From an uncultured Kiloniellaceae bacterium (GTDB lineage: Bacteria; Pseudomonadota; Alphaproteobacteria; Kiloniellales; Kiloniellaceae), in assembly GCA_947500035.1 (NCBI GenBank), contig CANMQP010000010.1:486632-550631 (forward strand): a stretch of DNA of 64,000 nt, read 5' to 3'. This document shows, in pieces, positions 17,800 to 28,000 of this stretch (its first letter is position 1; each line of letters begins with the position of its first letter). The notes below the pieces were generated by a model. That model saw nothing but the letters and a program-made list of their open reading frames with translations, was not told where the DNA came from and did no database searches. Position numbers and translations under genes: made by a program.

Positions 17800-19353
17800 A
17801 TGAAGAATCACGGTGCCGTCGCCTGCGGCCATCCAGCCACGGCTGCCGCAGTCGAGGAAATCCTGCATGATGGCGGTAATGCTTTTGACGCAATCCTCGC
17901 AGGTCTCTGCGCGTCCTGCGTTGCAGAACCCATCCTGTCATCTCTCGGCGGCGGCGGATTTCTCTTAGCGAGAGATTCTGATGGCGATGCCACGGTTTAC
18001 GACTTCTTTGTCGATACACCGAAACGGCGGCGCCCGGTCGATGAGACGTCCTTCTATCCCATTCATGCGGACTTTGGGACAGCGACTCAGGAGTTCCATA
18101 TCGGTCTCGGAGCGACCGCAGTGCCAGGACAAATCAAGGGCCTGTTCCGAGTTCACAAGGATCTCTGCAGCCTGCCGCTCGAGCGCATCATGGCCCCAGC
18201 CATCCGGCTTGCCCATGATGGCGTCGTGTTACGCCCGGTTGACGCCTATCTGATTGAGGTTGTCTCACCGATCCTGACGGCCGGCCCGGAAGCCAAGGCG
18301 ATTTACAGCCGATCCGACGGAACACTCCTTGGTGCCGGAGATTCTTTGCGCCAACCAGACCTGGCCAACAGTTTCGAAGCTTTGCAGAAGGAGGGCGAGC
18401 GCCTGCTTTACGGAGGCGGTCCGCTGGGCGAACTCTTGCTGTCGGCTTGCCGGGACCAGGGCGGGCATCTGACCCAAGAGGATCTGCAGAGTTACGAAGT
18501 CAGAAAGCGCAAGCCGATACAACGGCGCTACCGCGACACCGAGATCTTCACGAATCCACCGCCCTCTGCTGGTGGACTCCTGATCGGCTTTGCGCTCGAG
18601 ATCATGGCATCTGTCGACGCAGACGTTGGGGATGAGAGCTCCAGGCTCACCGCCTTGGGGCGGGTGATGGCTCTGACCAATCGCGCCAGAGTCGAGGTGG
18701 CACTCGATCAAAGCCTGGATAAAGACGACGAAGCGGCGGAGCGGCTTTACGCGCCGGAATTGCTTGCACGCTATCGCAATGAAGTTGCGCATGTGCCACG
18801 CGCCGACCGGGGCACGACGCATATCAGCGTGGTGGATGCACAGGGCAATGTCGCCGCCATGTCGCTCTCGAACGGGGAGGGCTGCGGCCACGTCCTTCCG
18901 GGGACTGGGGTGATGCCCAACAACATGTTGGGTGAAGAGGATCTCAATCCCGGTGGCATGACCGGATGGCGCGAGGGCGTGAGAATGTCATCCATGATGG
19001 CGCCCACTGTCGCCTGCCGGGCAGACGGTAGCTTGATCGGGCTTGGCTCAGGAGGGTCCAACCGGATTCGCACGGCGATCCTGCAGGTTCTGCTGAACCT
19101 GATCGATTGTGGTCAGGGCTTGAGAGAAGCGGTTGAAGCCGCGCGCATTCATGTCGAGGGCGGCGTCCTCAACATAGAAGGCGGTTCCGCAGTTCCCGAC
19201 GCGTCAGCGGTCGGAGAGGCGGCTGGAGAGGTTTTGAACTGGCCGTCCCACAACCTGTTTTTCGGGGGCGTGCACTCCGTTTCCCTGGCGGCCAATGGGG
19301 TTTTGTCCGCAGCTGGCGACCCCCGCCGCGGCGGTGCGGCGGTGGTTCTCTAA
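17800..19353 (+). CDS. Gamma-glutamyltransferase-family Ntn hydrolase (no signal peptide)
   Basis: A 517-residue member of the GGT family, whose precursors cleave themselves at a threonine that becomes the nucleophile. The predicted new N-terminus is Thr339 in RGTTHISVVDAQGNVAAM. The substrate-binding region LGSGGSNRIRTAILQVLLNLI is present near residue 410. The large-subunit half opens with HGAVACGHPATAAAVEEILHDGGNAFDAILA. Unlike the next gene it has no export signal and is about 75 residues shorter, so it may act in the cytoplasm, perhaps on another amide. Enzymes of this shape include cephalosporin acylase-like and glutathione hydrolase-like proteins. Confidence 0.85.
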   Translation: MKNHGAVACGHPATAAAVEEILHDGGNAFDAILAGLCASCVAEPILSSLGGGGFLLARDSDGDATVYDFFVDTPKRRRPVDETSFYPIHADFGTATQEFHIGLGATAVPGQIKGLFRVHKDLCSLPLERIMAPAIRLAHDGVVLRPVDAYLIEVVSPILTAGPEAKAIYSRSDGTLLGAGDSLRQPDLANSFEALQKEGERLLYGGGPLGELLLSACRDQGGHLTQEDLQSYEVRKRKPIQRRYRDTEIFTNPPPSAGGLLIGFALEIMASVDADVGDESSRLTALGRVMALTNRARVEVALDQSLDKDDEAAERLYAPELLARYRNEVAHVPRADRGTTHISVVDAQGNVAAMSLSNGEGCGHVLPGTGVMPNNMLGEEDLNPGGMTGWREGVRMSSMMAPTVACRADGSLIGLGSGGSNRIRTAILQVLLNLIDCGQGLREAVEAARIHVEGGVLNIEGGSAVPDASAVGEAAGEVLNWPSHNLFFGGVHSVSLAANGVLSAAGDPRRGGAAVVL

Positions 19354-19468
19354 GTCGTTCAGCGGGCCGGGCGAAACCTGGAACTGACAAGTTCGCTCAA
19401 CTATGAAAAACTGATGCTTCGGCGTTACAAAGCCCGCAAAAAGCGGCTGTTCTCTGGAGGTGATGACT

Positions 19469-21250
19469 ATGACGGAACACCACTTCACGATCTTTTCGCG
19501 CTGGTTGTCTGCTTGCCGGGCCTTTGTCGCGCTTGGCCTTGTTGCATCACTGGGTTTTGGAAACGCTCTTGCTCAGGATCCACAACCCGAGAGCGGAACG
19601 GGACGTCTCTCCAAAGAGTCGGTGAGTTCCGAGACTTTCATGGTCTCCGCCGCCAATCCGCTCGCGGCTCAGGCCGGTTACGATGTGCTCAAGGCCGGCG
19701 GTACAGCGATCGACGCCGCGGTTGCCGTGCAGATGATGCTCAATCTGGTCGAACCCCAGTCCTCGGGGATCGGCGGCGGCGCTTTCCTGCTGTACTGGGA
19801 TGCTGACTCGAAGACACTGGAAACCTACGACGGTCGTGAGACCGCGCCGGCTGCCGCGACGCCCGAGTATTTTCTGAAGGAAGACGGCACGCCGAAGGGG
19901 TTCTGGGAAGCTGTGGTCGGCGGCCGGTCTGTCGGCGTGCCCGGGACCCTGCGCCTGTTGGAAGTCGCGCACGGCAAGCACGGGAGGTCCAACTGGAGCG
20001 ATCTCTTCCAGCCGGCGATCAGCCTGGCAGACGCCGGTTTCGAGATTTCGCCGCGCATGGCCAAATCGATTGCCGGAGCCCAGGAACGGGGATTGGACAA
20101 ATTCCCGGCAGCCAGGGACTACTTCTTCAATGAGGACAACACGCCAAAAGCGGCAGGCACTGTTCTGAAGAACCCCGAATTTGCAGCCACGCTGCGCGCG
20201 ATTGCCGAGGGCGGCGCCGACGTCTTCTACAAAGGCGATATCGCAAAGAACATCGTCGAAGCGGTTCGTGCCACGACCGAAAACCCCGGGATTCTGACGC
20301 TCGAGGACTTCGCGACCTACGAGGTTAAGCAGCGTGACCCGGTTTGCATGAACTACCGGTCGCACAGGGTCTGCGGCATGGGGCCCCCGACGTCGGGCGG
20401 CCTTACGGTCGGGCAAATGCTCGGCGTGCTCAGCCATTTCGACCTGCCGGCCATGGGGCCGGGTCCGGACGCCGCGCATCTTTTCGCCGAGGCTGCCAAG
20501 CTCGCATATTCCGACCGTGGGCTATACATGGCGGATAGCGATTTCGTGCGCATGCCGACCAAGGGATTGCTGGATGAGGACTACCTCTCCGAACGCGCAA
20601 GTCTGATCAAACGCGATGGTGCAATGGGTAAAGCCGAGCCCGGAACGCCACCCTGGAAAGACGCCGCGCTGCGGTCGCCGGACGAAGGTCTGGAGCGGCC
20701 GGGAACCAGCCACTTCGTGATCCGTGACAGCTATGGAAACGCGGTCTCAATGACCACGACTATTGAGACCGGTTTCGGCAGCCGGGTCATGGTCAACGGC
20801 TTTTTGCTCAACAACGAGCTAACCGATTTCTCGCGCGTCGCGGAGAAAGACGGCAAGCCCATTGCGAACCGTGTGGAAGGCGGTAAACGTCCGCGCAGCT
20901 CCATGGCACCGACGATTGTTTTCGATGGTCAGGGTGAACCGGTTCTGCTGATCGGATCACCCGGCGGCAGCCGGATCATCAACTACGTCGCCAAGACCTT
21001 GGTCGCGGTGCTGGATTGGGAGATGGATATCCAAAAAGCCATTGATCTCGGCCACTTCGTCAACCGGAACGGCGCGACGGATCTGGAACAAGGCACTGAG
21101 GCTGCTGGCTATCAAGCGGCACTCGAGGCGCTTGGTCACGAAGTCGCGGTTCGGGATCTGAACAGCGGTCTGCATGGTATTGTCATCGCAAAGGACAAAT
21201 TGACCGGCGGCGCGGACCCCAGACGTGAGGGGCTTGTGCTTGGCGACTGA
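19469..21250 (+). CDS. ggt: Gamma-glutamyltransferase, exported
   Basis: Hydrolyses or transfers the gamma-glutamyl group of glutathione and related peptides in the periplasm. The frame begins at 19460. Of the clustered starts I choose the ATG at 19469, which lies 8 bases after a GGAGG site, giving 593 residues. The signal peptide runs to about residue 36 (GNALAQ). The large subunit has SAANPLAAQAGYDVLKAGGTAIDAAVAVQMMLNLVEPQSSGIGGG. The autocleavage threonine is Thr413 in GTSHFVIRDSYGNAVSM, and the oxyanion loop GSPGGSRIINYVAKTL is present. It lies about 115 bases downstream of a second GGT-family gene on the same strand. Confidence 0.95.
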   Translation: MTEHHFTIFSRWLSACRAFVALGLVASLGFGNALAQDPQPESGTGRLSKESVSSETFMVSAANPLAAQAGYDVLKAGGTAIDAAVAVQMMLNLVEPQSSGIGGGAFLLYWDADSKTLETYDGRETAPAAATPEYFLKEDGTPKGFWEAVVGGRSVGVPGTLRLLEVAHGKHGRSNWSDLFQPAISLADAGFEISPRMAKSIAGAQERGLDKFPAARDYFFNEDNTPKAAGTVLKNPEFAATLRAIAEGGADVFYKGDIAKNIVEAVRATTENPGILTLEDFATYEVKQRDPVCMNYRSHRVCGMGPPTSGGLTVGQMLGVLSHFDLPAMGPGPDAAHLFAEAAKLAYSDRGLYMADSDFVRMPTKGLLDEDYLSERASLIKRDGAMGKAEPGTPPWKDAALRSPDEGLERPGTSHFVIRDSYGNAVSMTTTIETGFGSRVMVNGFLLNNELTDFSRVAEKDGKPIANRVEGGKRPRSSMAPTIVFDGQGEPVLLIGSPGGSRIINYVAKTLVAVLDWEMDIQKAIDLGHFVNRNGATDLEQGTEAAGYQAALEALGHEVAVRDLNSGLHGIVIAKDKLTGGADPRREGLVLGD

Positions 21251-21325
21251 AATCGCGCATCTTCCGGTCCCCAATGACGACCTGATTCGCCGTTGTCTTT
21301 GGTTTTCGAAAAACGATCAGGCCCT

Positions 21326-22264
21326 ATGAATTCAAGTGCTGGAACCTTGTCTCTACGAGAGGTCGCGTCGGGCGGGAAGGTTGCCCTGGCCCGCGCCCTG
21401 TCGCAGCTCGAGCGGCGTCCCGACGCCTCTGAAACGCTGGCTCTCTTGAGTGATGCCTACCGGGCGCCCCGGGCTCATGTCATTGGCTTGACCGGACCGC
21501 CGGGTGTCGGAAAGTCGACCCTCATGGGGGCTCTGATCGACGCCCTGCGCGCGGAGGGGAGGACGTTGGGCGTCATTGCTGTCGATCCTTCCTCGACTCG
21601 CTCAGGTGGAGCACTGCTCGGCGACCGGGTCCGGCTGTCGCGTGAGACCGTCGATGACGGTGTTTTCGTGCGTTCCATGGCCGCCCGTGACCGCCTTGGT
21701 GGACTGGCCGATCTGACCATTGCCGCCATGGTTCTCATGCGCGCGGTGTTCGATGTGGTCCTGATCGAAACGGTAGGGGTGGGGCAATCGGAAACCGACG
21801 TGGCCAGTGTTGCCGATACGGTGGTTTTCTGCGTTCAGCCCGGCTCCGGCGATTCTCTGCAATTCATGAAGGCCGGGATTGTCGAGATTCCGCATATTGC
21901 CCTCGTGACCAAGGCCGATATGGGCAAGGCGGCCCAACGCGCCCTTGCAGACTTGAAGGGCGCTTTGTCGCTCACGGAACAGGCGAAGGAGCACTGGCCG
22001 GTGGCGGTCATGTCCGTCGCGGCTGCGGAGCATGAGGGTGTGGCGAGCTTTATCGAGACCCTTGACCGGCATATGGCTTGGCTCGAGGAGACAGGACAAT
22101 TGAAGGCGATGCGCCATGCACAGGCCGAACTCTGGCTGCGGGCGGCGGTCCGTGAACGCTTCGGACGTGACGGCTTGCGGCGTGCAGGGGATCTGAAACT
22201 TGCAGGGGACACATCGCCCTTCGCACGTATGGGGCAGGTGATGCCGGATCTGGCGCAGCGCTAG
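21326..22264 (+). CDS. meaB: MeaB/ArgK-family P-loop GTPase
   Basis: A 312-residue G3E-type GTPase that in studied systems guards and loads adenosylcobalamin in methylmalonyl-CoA mutase. The open frame runs back to a TTG at 21293; the ATG at 21326 (MNSSAGTLSLREVASGG) fits the family. The P-loop GLTGPPGVGKSTLMGALI, the GVIAVDPSSTRSGGALLGDRVRL segment that marks MeaB, ETVGVGQSETDVA and the TKAD guanine motif are all present. No mutase gene lies in the window, so its partner must be elsewhere. It is unrelated in function to the ggt gene upstream as far as can be seen. Confidence 0.93.
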   Translation: MNSSAGTLSLREVASGGKVALARALSQLERRPDASETLALLSDAYRAPRAHVIGLTGPPGVGKSTLMGALIDALRAEGRTLGVIAVDPSSTRSGGALLGDRVRLSRETVDDGVFVRSMAARDRLGGLADLTIAAMVLMRAVFDVVLIETVGVGQSETDVASVADTVVFCVQPGSGDSLQFMKAGIVEIPHIALVTKADMGKAAQRALADLKGALSLTEQAKEHWPVAVMSVAAAEHEGVASFIETLDRHMAWLEETGQLKAMRHAQAELWLRAAVRERFGRDGLRRAGDLKLAGDTSPFARMGQVMPDLAQR

Positions 22265-22384
22265 CGCTCGAAATTACGCTTCTCCATCGCGCGTAACACG
22301 AAGACTGCTGCGATTTTCCCACGGATAGTCTAGTCTTTGCACCGTCGAGAGGTCTTGTCAGTCTCTTTCATCGGGGGGCGAAGA

Positions 22385-23896
22385 GTGGCCGAACAACTTC
22401 ATCGACCGGGTGAAGCCGAAGCAGATGCATCTCCTGTCACCGCGCGGCAAGGGGATCAGGAGATCCAGTTTTCCACTGAAGAACTGGCTCAAATCCTTGC
22501 ATCTCACAAGCGCTGGCTCGAGAGCGATGGCCGAGAAGGAGAGAGGGCGGAGCTCAGCAATGCGTGGCTGCCCGAGGTCAGCCTTGTCGGGGCTGATCTG
22601 CGGCGCGCGCTGTTAAGCAACGCCAACCTCCTCAATGCGGATCTCACGGGGGCCGATCTCCGTGGTGCCGACCTGCGTGGCGCGACCCTCGCCCCGGTCA
22701 AGGGCCTTCAGGTGCAGCAGCTTGCGGGCGCGGATCTGACCGATGCGTCACTTGAACCAGAGGTCGCGAAGTTCGAGGGGCTCGCGCATGTTGCGGAAAT
22801 CTCCAAGCATGCCCGCGGCGTTTTTCTGGGCGTAGTTGGGGGCTGCGTTTATGCATGGCTGGCGCTCGCGACGACCTCCGATCTGGCGTTAGTGGTGAAC
22901 GCGGTTTCGACGCCTCTGCCGATCATTCAAACAGAGGTTCCTATCGCCGGGTTCTTTTTGGCCGCGCCTGTCCTGCTCCTGGGTCTCTATGTATATCTGC
23001 ATATGTATCTGCAGCGCCTCTGGCGTGGCCTGGCCAAGCTGCCCGCCATCTTTCCCGACGCCTTCTCGCTGGATGAAAAGGCCTACCCCTGGCTTTTGAA
23101 CAGCCTGGTACGTCTCTATGTGTTCCGCCTCACTGAAAATCGTCCGCCCCTCTCGTGGCTCCAGGTGGGGATTTCCGTCGTGTTTGCCTGGGTGCTGGTG
23201 CCTCTCACGGTCTTTCTCTTTTGGCTAAGGTATCTGCCGAAGCACGATTGGCTTGGCAGCTTCGGGCTTTCTCTTCTCGTAATTCTCGCCTTTTGGACCG
23301 GCTGCTCGATGTACCGGATCACGAAGACGACACTTCTGGGAGAGCAGGCCCAGGGGCGGCCCCTCACTCGCTTGCCCGAATTTGCCGTCGCGCTTGTCGT
23401 TGTAGTCATGACTTTCACAGCCTCCTCGCTTGCTATCACCGCGCAACGCCCGATCGAGGCCTTTGGTTTCCGGCTCTATGCAGACCTTCAGGGTGCGGAC
23501 CTGAAGGAAACCGTCTTGTCCGGAATCAATCTCACGGCGGCAAATCTGCGCGGCGCGAGGCTCGAGCGTGCCGATCTGAGCGCGACGTCTTTTCACGGTG
23601 CGGATCTGCGCAACACGGATTTACGGGCCGCCAATCTCTCTTCGACTGGTATCGAAGGAGCTGATTTTCGCCGGGCGGATCTCTGGTCGGCTGACCTCAG
23701 GGGAAGCGATCTGCGTGGATCCGACTTCCGCGGTGCCAATCTTCAATTTACTCGGTTCAATGGTGCTGATCTCAGCGGAAGTGACCTGACCGGCACGAAG
23801 CGCCTTCTCCAGCGCCAGCTTGAGGAAGCTTGCGGCAACTCAGCGACACGGCTTCCGGACGAGCTTCTGATCAAGCCTTGCGAGCGAGCTCAATAG
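22385..23896 (+). CDS. Membrane protein with pentapeptide repeats on both sides of a transmembrane core
   Basis: About 503 residues from a GTG at 22385, which follows a run of G; the frame extends to a TTG at 22337. Residues roughly 65-130 form a first block of A(D/N)LxX repeats (VGADLRRALLSNANLLNADLTGADLRGADLRGA, shown in pieces by spacing of five). Four hydrophobic segments follow at about 145-175, 190-215, 265-290 and 300-370 (the last may be two). A second, longer repeat block, about 375-465, starts LYADLQGADLKETVLSGINL. Pentapeptide repeats fold as a right-handed four-sided helix. Function is unknown. The gene converges on the radical SAM gene with 5 bases between stops. Confidence 0.8.
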   Translation: MAEQLHRPGEAEADASPVTARQGDQEIQFSTEELAQILASHKRWLESDGREGERAELSNAWLPEVSLVGADLRRALLSNANLLNADLTGADLRGADLRGATLAPVKGLQVQQLAGADLTDASLEPEVAKFEGLAHVAEISKHARGVFLGVVGGCVYAWLALATTSDLALVVNAVSTPLPIIQTEVPIAGFFLAAPVLLLGLYVYLHMYLQRLWRGLAKLPAIFPDAFSLDEKAYPWLLNSLVRLYVFRLTENRPPLSWLQVGISVVFAWVLVPLTVFLFWLRYLPKHDWLGSFGLSLLVILAFWTGCSMYRITKTTLLGEQAQGRPLTRLPEFAVALVVVVMTFTASSLAITAQRPIEAFGFRLYADLQGADLKETVLSGINLTAANLRGARLERADLSATSFHGADLRNTDLRAANLSSTGIEGADFRRADLWSADLRGSDLRGSDFRGANLQFTRFNGADLSGSDLTGTKRLLQRQLEEACGNSATRLPDELLIKPCERAQ

Positions 23897-23901
23897 TCTC
23901 G

Positions 23902-24984
23902 TCAGAAGAGGTTGAATTGCCGCGGGTCTTTGGCGGGTGGCTGGAATTTCGAGCAGTCGACCTTGGGTTCTTCCCGATTGAGTCCCAGACGCGTTGTCGC
24001 CCGCTCAAAACGGCGTGCCAGCAGATCCGCGAACACACCTTTTCCGGTCATGCGCTGACCCCACTGGCTGTCGTAGAGCTTGCCGCCACGGGCTTCCCGC
24101 AAAATATTCAGGATCCGTTTCTTACGGTCCGGTGCATGGACATCGAGCCAGTCATTGAAGAGCTCCTTGATCTCGAGGGGCAGGCGCAAAAGGATGTAAC
24201 TGGCCCAGCGGGCCCCGTGTGATGCCGCTTCTTCCAGGATCGCTTCCAGCTCGTGATCGTTCAGGCTGGGGATCATGGGCGACGCCATGACCCCGCAGGG
24301 AATGCCGGCATCCTGAAGTTCCCGAACCGCCTCCAGGCGCCGGGCCGGGGTGCTGGCGCGCGGTTCCATGCGCCGGGCGAGATCCTTGTCCAGGGTCGTG
24401 ACGGAGAGAAAGACGCGCACCAGGCCCTCGCGCGCCATGGGGGCAAGGATGTCGATATCTCGGGTGACCAGATGGGACTTGGTGACGATGCCCAGCGGAT
24501 GATGGGTCTCCGCCAGGACCTGAAGGACCTGTCGGGTAATCTCGAGGCGCTTTTCGACCGGCTGGTAAGGATCGGTGTTCGTGCCCAGAGCCATGGCCGC
24601 CGGGCGGTAAGACGGCCGGGCGAGTTCGACCCGCAGAAGTTCCGCCGCATTGTGCTTTGCCACCAGCTTGGTTTCGAAGTCGAGCCCGGGCGACATGCCG
24701 AGATAGGCATGGGTCGGGCGGGCAAAGCAGTAGACGCAGCCGTGTTCGCAGCCCCGGTAAGGGTTTATCGAACGATCGAAAGGAATATCCGGGGACTCGT
24801 TACGTGCGATGACTTTGCGGCTGCTATCCGGCGAGACGGTCGTCCTGAGTGGCGGGAGTTCGTCTGGGTCCGCGCTACCCCAGCCGTCATCCACTGCCAG
24901 GCGTTCCTCCGCATCGAAACGCGGTTTGGGATTGCCGACGGCACCACGCCCCTTTTTCGGCTTAGCTGTGATCGCTTCATCCAT
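23902..24984 (-). CDS. PA0069-family radical SAM protein (SplB-like)
   Basis: A 360-residue radical SAM enzyme of the PA0069 subgroup, related to spore photoproduct lyase but with no confirmed reaction. The cluster motif CEHGCVYC (C-x3-C-x2-C) sits at about residue 79 after NPYRGCEHGCVYCFARPTHA. Further family signatures are MALGTNTDPYQPVEKRLEITR and GIVTKSHLVTRDIDIL. The N-terminus is basic and Gly/Pro-rich. The gene starts 79 bases after the RND permease stop on the same strand and may be read through from it, but no functional link is evident. Confidence 0.92.
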   Translation of the reverse strand: MDEAITAKPKKGRGAVGNPKPRFDAEERLAVDDGWGSADPDELPPLRTTVSPDSSRKVIARNESPDIPFDRSINPYRGCEHGCVYCFARPTHAYLGMSPGLDFETKLVAKHNAAELLRVELARPSYRPAAMALGTNTDPYQPVEKRLEITRQVLQVLAETHHPLGIVTKSHLVTRDIDILAPMAREGLVRVFLSVTTLDKDLARRMEPRASTPARRLEAVRELQDAGIPCGVMASPMIPSLNDHELEAILEEAASHGARWASYILLRLPLEIKELFNDWLDVHAPDRKKRILNILREARGGKLYDSQWGQRMTGKGVFADLLARRFERATTRLGLNREEPKVDCSKFQPPAKDPRQFNLF

Positions 24985-25063
24985 GGTTCCAGACTATTGG
25001 AAGCACAGGAACAAAACAAGAACATTATCTTTGAATTGACGCTCAATGACATCTCGTTGGTGG

Positions 25064-28000
25064 TCACTCGGCGGGTTGCGGCGACTTCGGTATCTGACCG
25101 CTGGTCTTGCTTTTTCGCAAGGTTCCAAGCCAGCGGCAGGCGACGTAAAAGGCCGGAGTGAAGATCAAGCCGAAGAGAGTGACGCCGATCATGCCTGAGA
25201 AGACGGCGGTTCCCAGGGACTGACGCATTTCTGCGCCGGCGCCGCTGGCGATTACCAGAGGAACCACGCCGAGGATAAAGGCGAACGACGTCATGAGGAT
25301 CGGGCGCAACCGGGTCTTGGCGGCCTGAACCGCCGCTTCGAAACGTGAGCAGCCTTCATTCTCGGCCTGCCGCGCGAACTCGACGATCAGGATCGCGTTC
25401 TTGGCCGAGAGACCAATCAGCACAACGAAGCCGATCTGAACCAGGATATTGTTGTCCAGACCGCGCAGGTTTACGCCTATGACCGCCGCGAGCAGACACA
25501 TGGGGACGATCAGAACCACCGCGAGCGGAAGCAGCCAGCTCTCGTACAATCCGGAGAGCAAGAGGAAGACGAAAACCACGGCGAGCGCGAAAACAAGCAT
25601 GGCGGTATCGCCCGCAAGTTTTTCCTGCAGAGCCAATTCGGTCCATTCGAAGGCAAAGCCGTCCGGGAGGACTTCTTCCGCCACGGCCTCCAGCTTTGTA
25701 ATCGCTTCACCAGTTGAGACTCCGGGCAGGGCCGCGCCCTGGACTTCAGCCGCGGGATAGAGGTTGTAGCGGGGCACCCGGTGGGGCCCCGTGATGTAAC
25801 TGAAGGTCGCGAGGGACCCGATCGGTACCATTTCGCCAGTCTCCGAGCGGGCGCGCAGCGCGGCAATGTCGCGTTGTTCGTCACGGTAGATACCGTCCGC
25901 TTGCGCGGTCACTCGGAAGGTACGGCCGAGGAAGTTGAAGTCGTTGATGTAGGCCGATCCCAAATAGACCTCGAGAGCGTTCAGGACCCGGTCGGTCGGA
26001 ACCCCCAGCATCTCGGCTTTCACGCGGTCGATGTCCGCATAGATCTTCGGCGTGCCGGTGTTAAACAGAGTGAAAACCTGTGTCAGTCCCTCGGTCTGGT
26101 TCGCCGCGGCGATCAGACCCTGGGTCGCCTCTTCCAGAGCCCCTATCCCTCTGTTGCGGCGATCTTGAACATAAAGCTTCCAGCCACCGGAGTTACCGAT
26201 GCCGCGCACGGGCGGGGGCGCAACGACGAAGGCAAAGGCCTCTTGGATGCCGCCGAGTGCCGCCTGGGCCTCGCCAAGAATTTTTCCGACCGATGCATCG
26301 GTTCCTTTGCGCTCGGCGAAAGGTTTCATCGTGAAGAAGATGGCACCGGCATTTGGCGCATTGGTGAAGGTTGCGCCGTCGAATCCGGCAAAGGAGACTG
26401 TATGCGAGACTTCTTCCAGATTCAGAAGACGCTCGGAGGCGTCTTGAACCACCCTGTTGGTGCGGTCCAGCGAAGATCCCGGCGGCAGCTGGATCACCGC
26501 GATCAGATAACCCTGATCCTGTTCTGGTATGAAGCCGGTCGGTGTGCTTTGGAACTGCTGTGCCGTGAGTCCGACGAGACCCGCGTAGACCACCAACACG
26601 ACCACGGTCATGCGAACGAGGCGTTTTGTCATAGCCGCATATCCGCCTGCAAGCCGGTCGAAAACCCAGTTGAAGCCAGCGGCGAACTTACGAAACGGCC
26701 AGGACAGAATGGCCCAGATGCCTGTCGGTTCCTGTTCCTCGTCGTGCGACTTCAGCAGCAATGCGGAAAGCGAAGGCGAGAGAGTCAGCGAGACGATCAT
26801 CGAGATGACCGTTGCCGTGGCGATCGTCAATGCGAACTGGCGATAGAACTGGCCCGAGATTCCCTCGATAAAGGCCGTCGGCACGAAAACGGCGACGAGC
26901 ACCAGTGAAATTGCGACCAACGCGCCGCCGACTTCATCCATGGTCTTATGGGCGGCTTCGCGTGGCGACATCCCTTCGCTCAGGTAGCGCTCGACGTTTT
27001 CCACCACGACGATGGCGTCGTCCACGACGATGCCGATCGCCAGCACCAATCCGAAGAGCGAGAGATTGTTCAGCGAGAAGCCAAAAGCGCTCATGACCAC
27101 AAAAGTCCCGATCAGGGACACCGGAATCGCGACAATGGGAATCAGCGAAGCTCTGAAGTTCTGCAGAAAGACAACGACCACCAGGACGACCAGCGCGACA
27201 GCCTCAATGATCGTCATGTAGACGGCATCGACGGACTCTTCGATGAATTCGGTCGGGTTGTAGACAATTTCGTGGGTCAGGCCCGAGGGGAAGTCCTGGG
27301 ACATATCCTCCATTTCGGAGATCAGGCTTGCCGCCGTCTCCAAGGCGTTCGACCCGGGGCGCTGAAAAATGACGATCGGCAGGGCAGGGGTGCCGTCCAG
27401 ATAGCCGAAGGTCGTGTAATCCTGGGCTCCCAGTTCAACGCGCGCGATGTCTCGGATCCGGACGGTTTGACCGCCATTAACGCGCTTGACGACGATGTTT
27501 TCGAATTCCTCAGGTGCCAGCAAACGGCCCTGGGTTTCGACGCTGATCTCGAAGGCACCGGGTTCCGGCACGGGAAGCTGATTGAGTGTGCCCGAGGCGA
27601 CCTGAACGTTGTTCTGGCGCAGGGCCGTGACCACTTCCCCCGCCGTGAGATCGAGTGCCGCTGCCCGCTCCGGGTCGAGCCAGACGCGCATGGAGTAGGC
27701 GCGTTCCGCAAAGAGGCGCGCTTCACCCACACCGCCAATTCGGGCCAGCCGGTCAACGATCTGTGTGCGCGCGTAGTTGGAGAGATAGAGCTGGTCCCGC
27801 GAGCCATCCGGCGAGAGGATATGGATCACCATCATCAGATCGGGGGAGTTTTTCCTGACGTTGACTCCGAGGCGGCGTACGTCTTCCGGCAGTCGCGGTT
27901 CCGCAATCGCGACCCGGTTCTGCACCAGAACCTGCGCCGTATCCAGATCCGTGCCGAGTTTGAAGGTGACGGTGATCACCAGTGCGCCGTCGCCCGTGGA

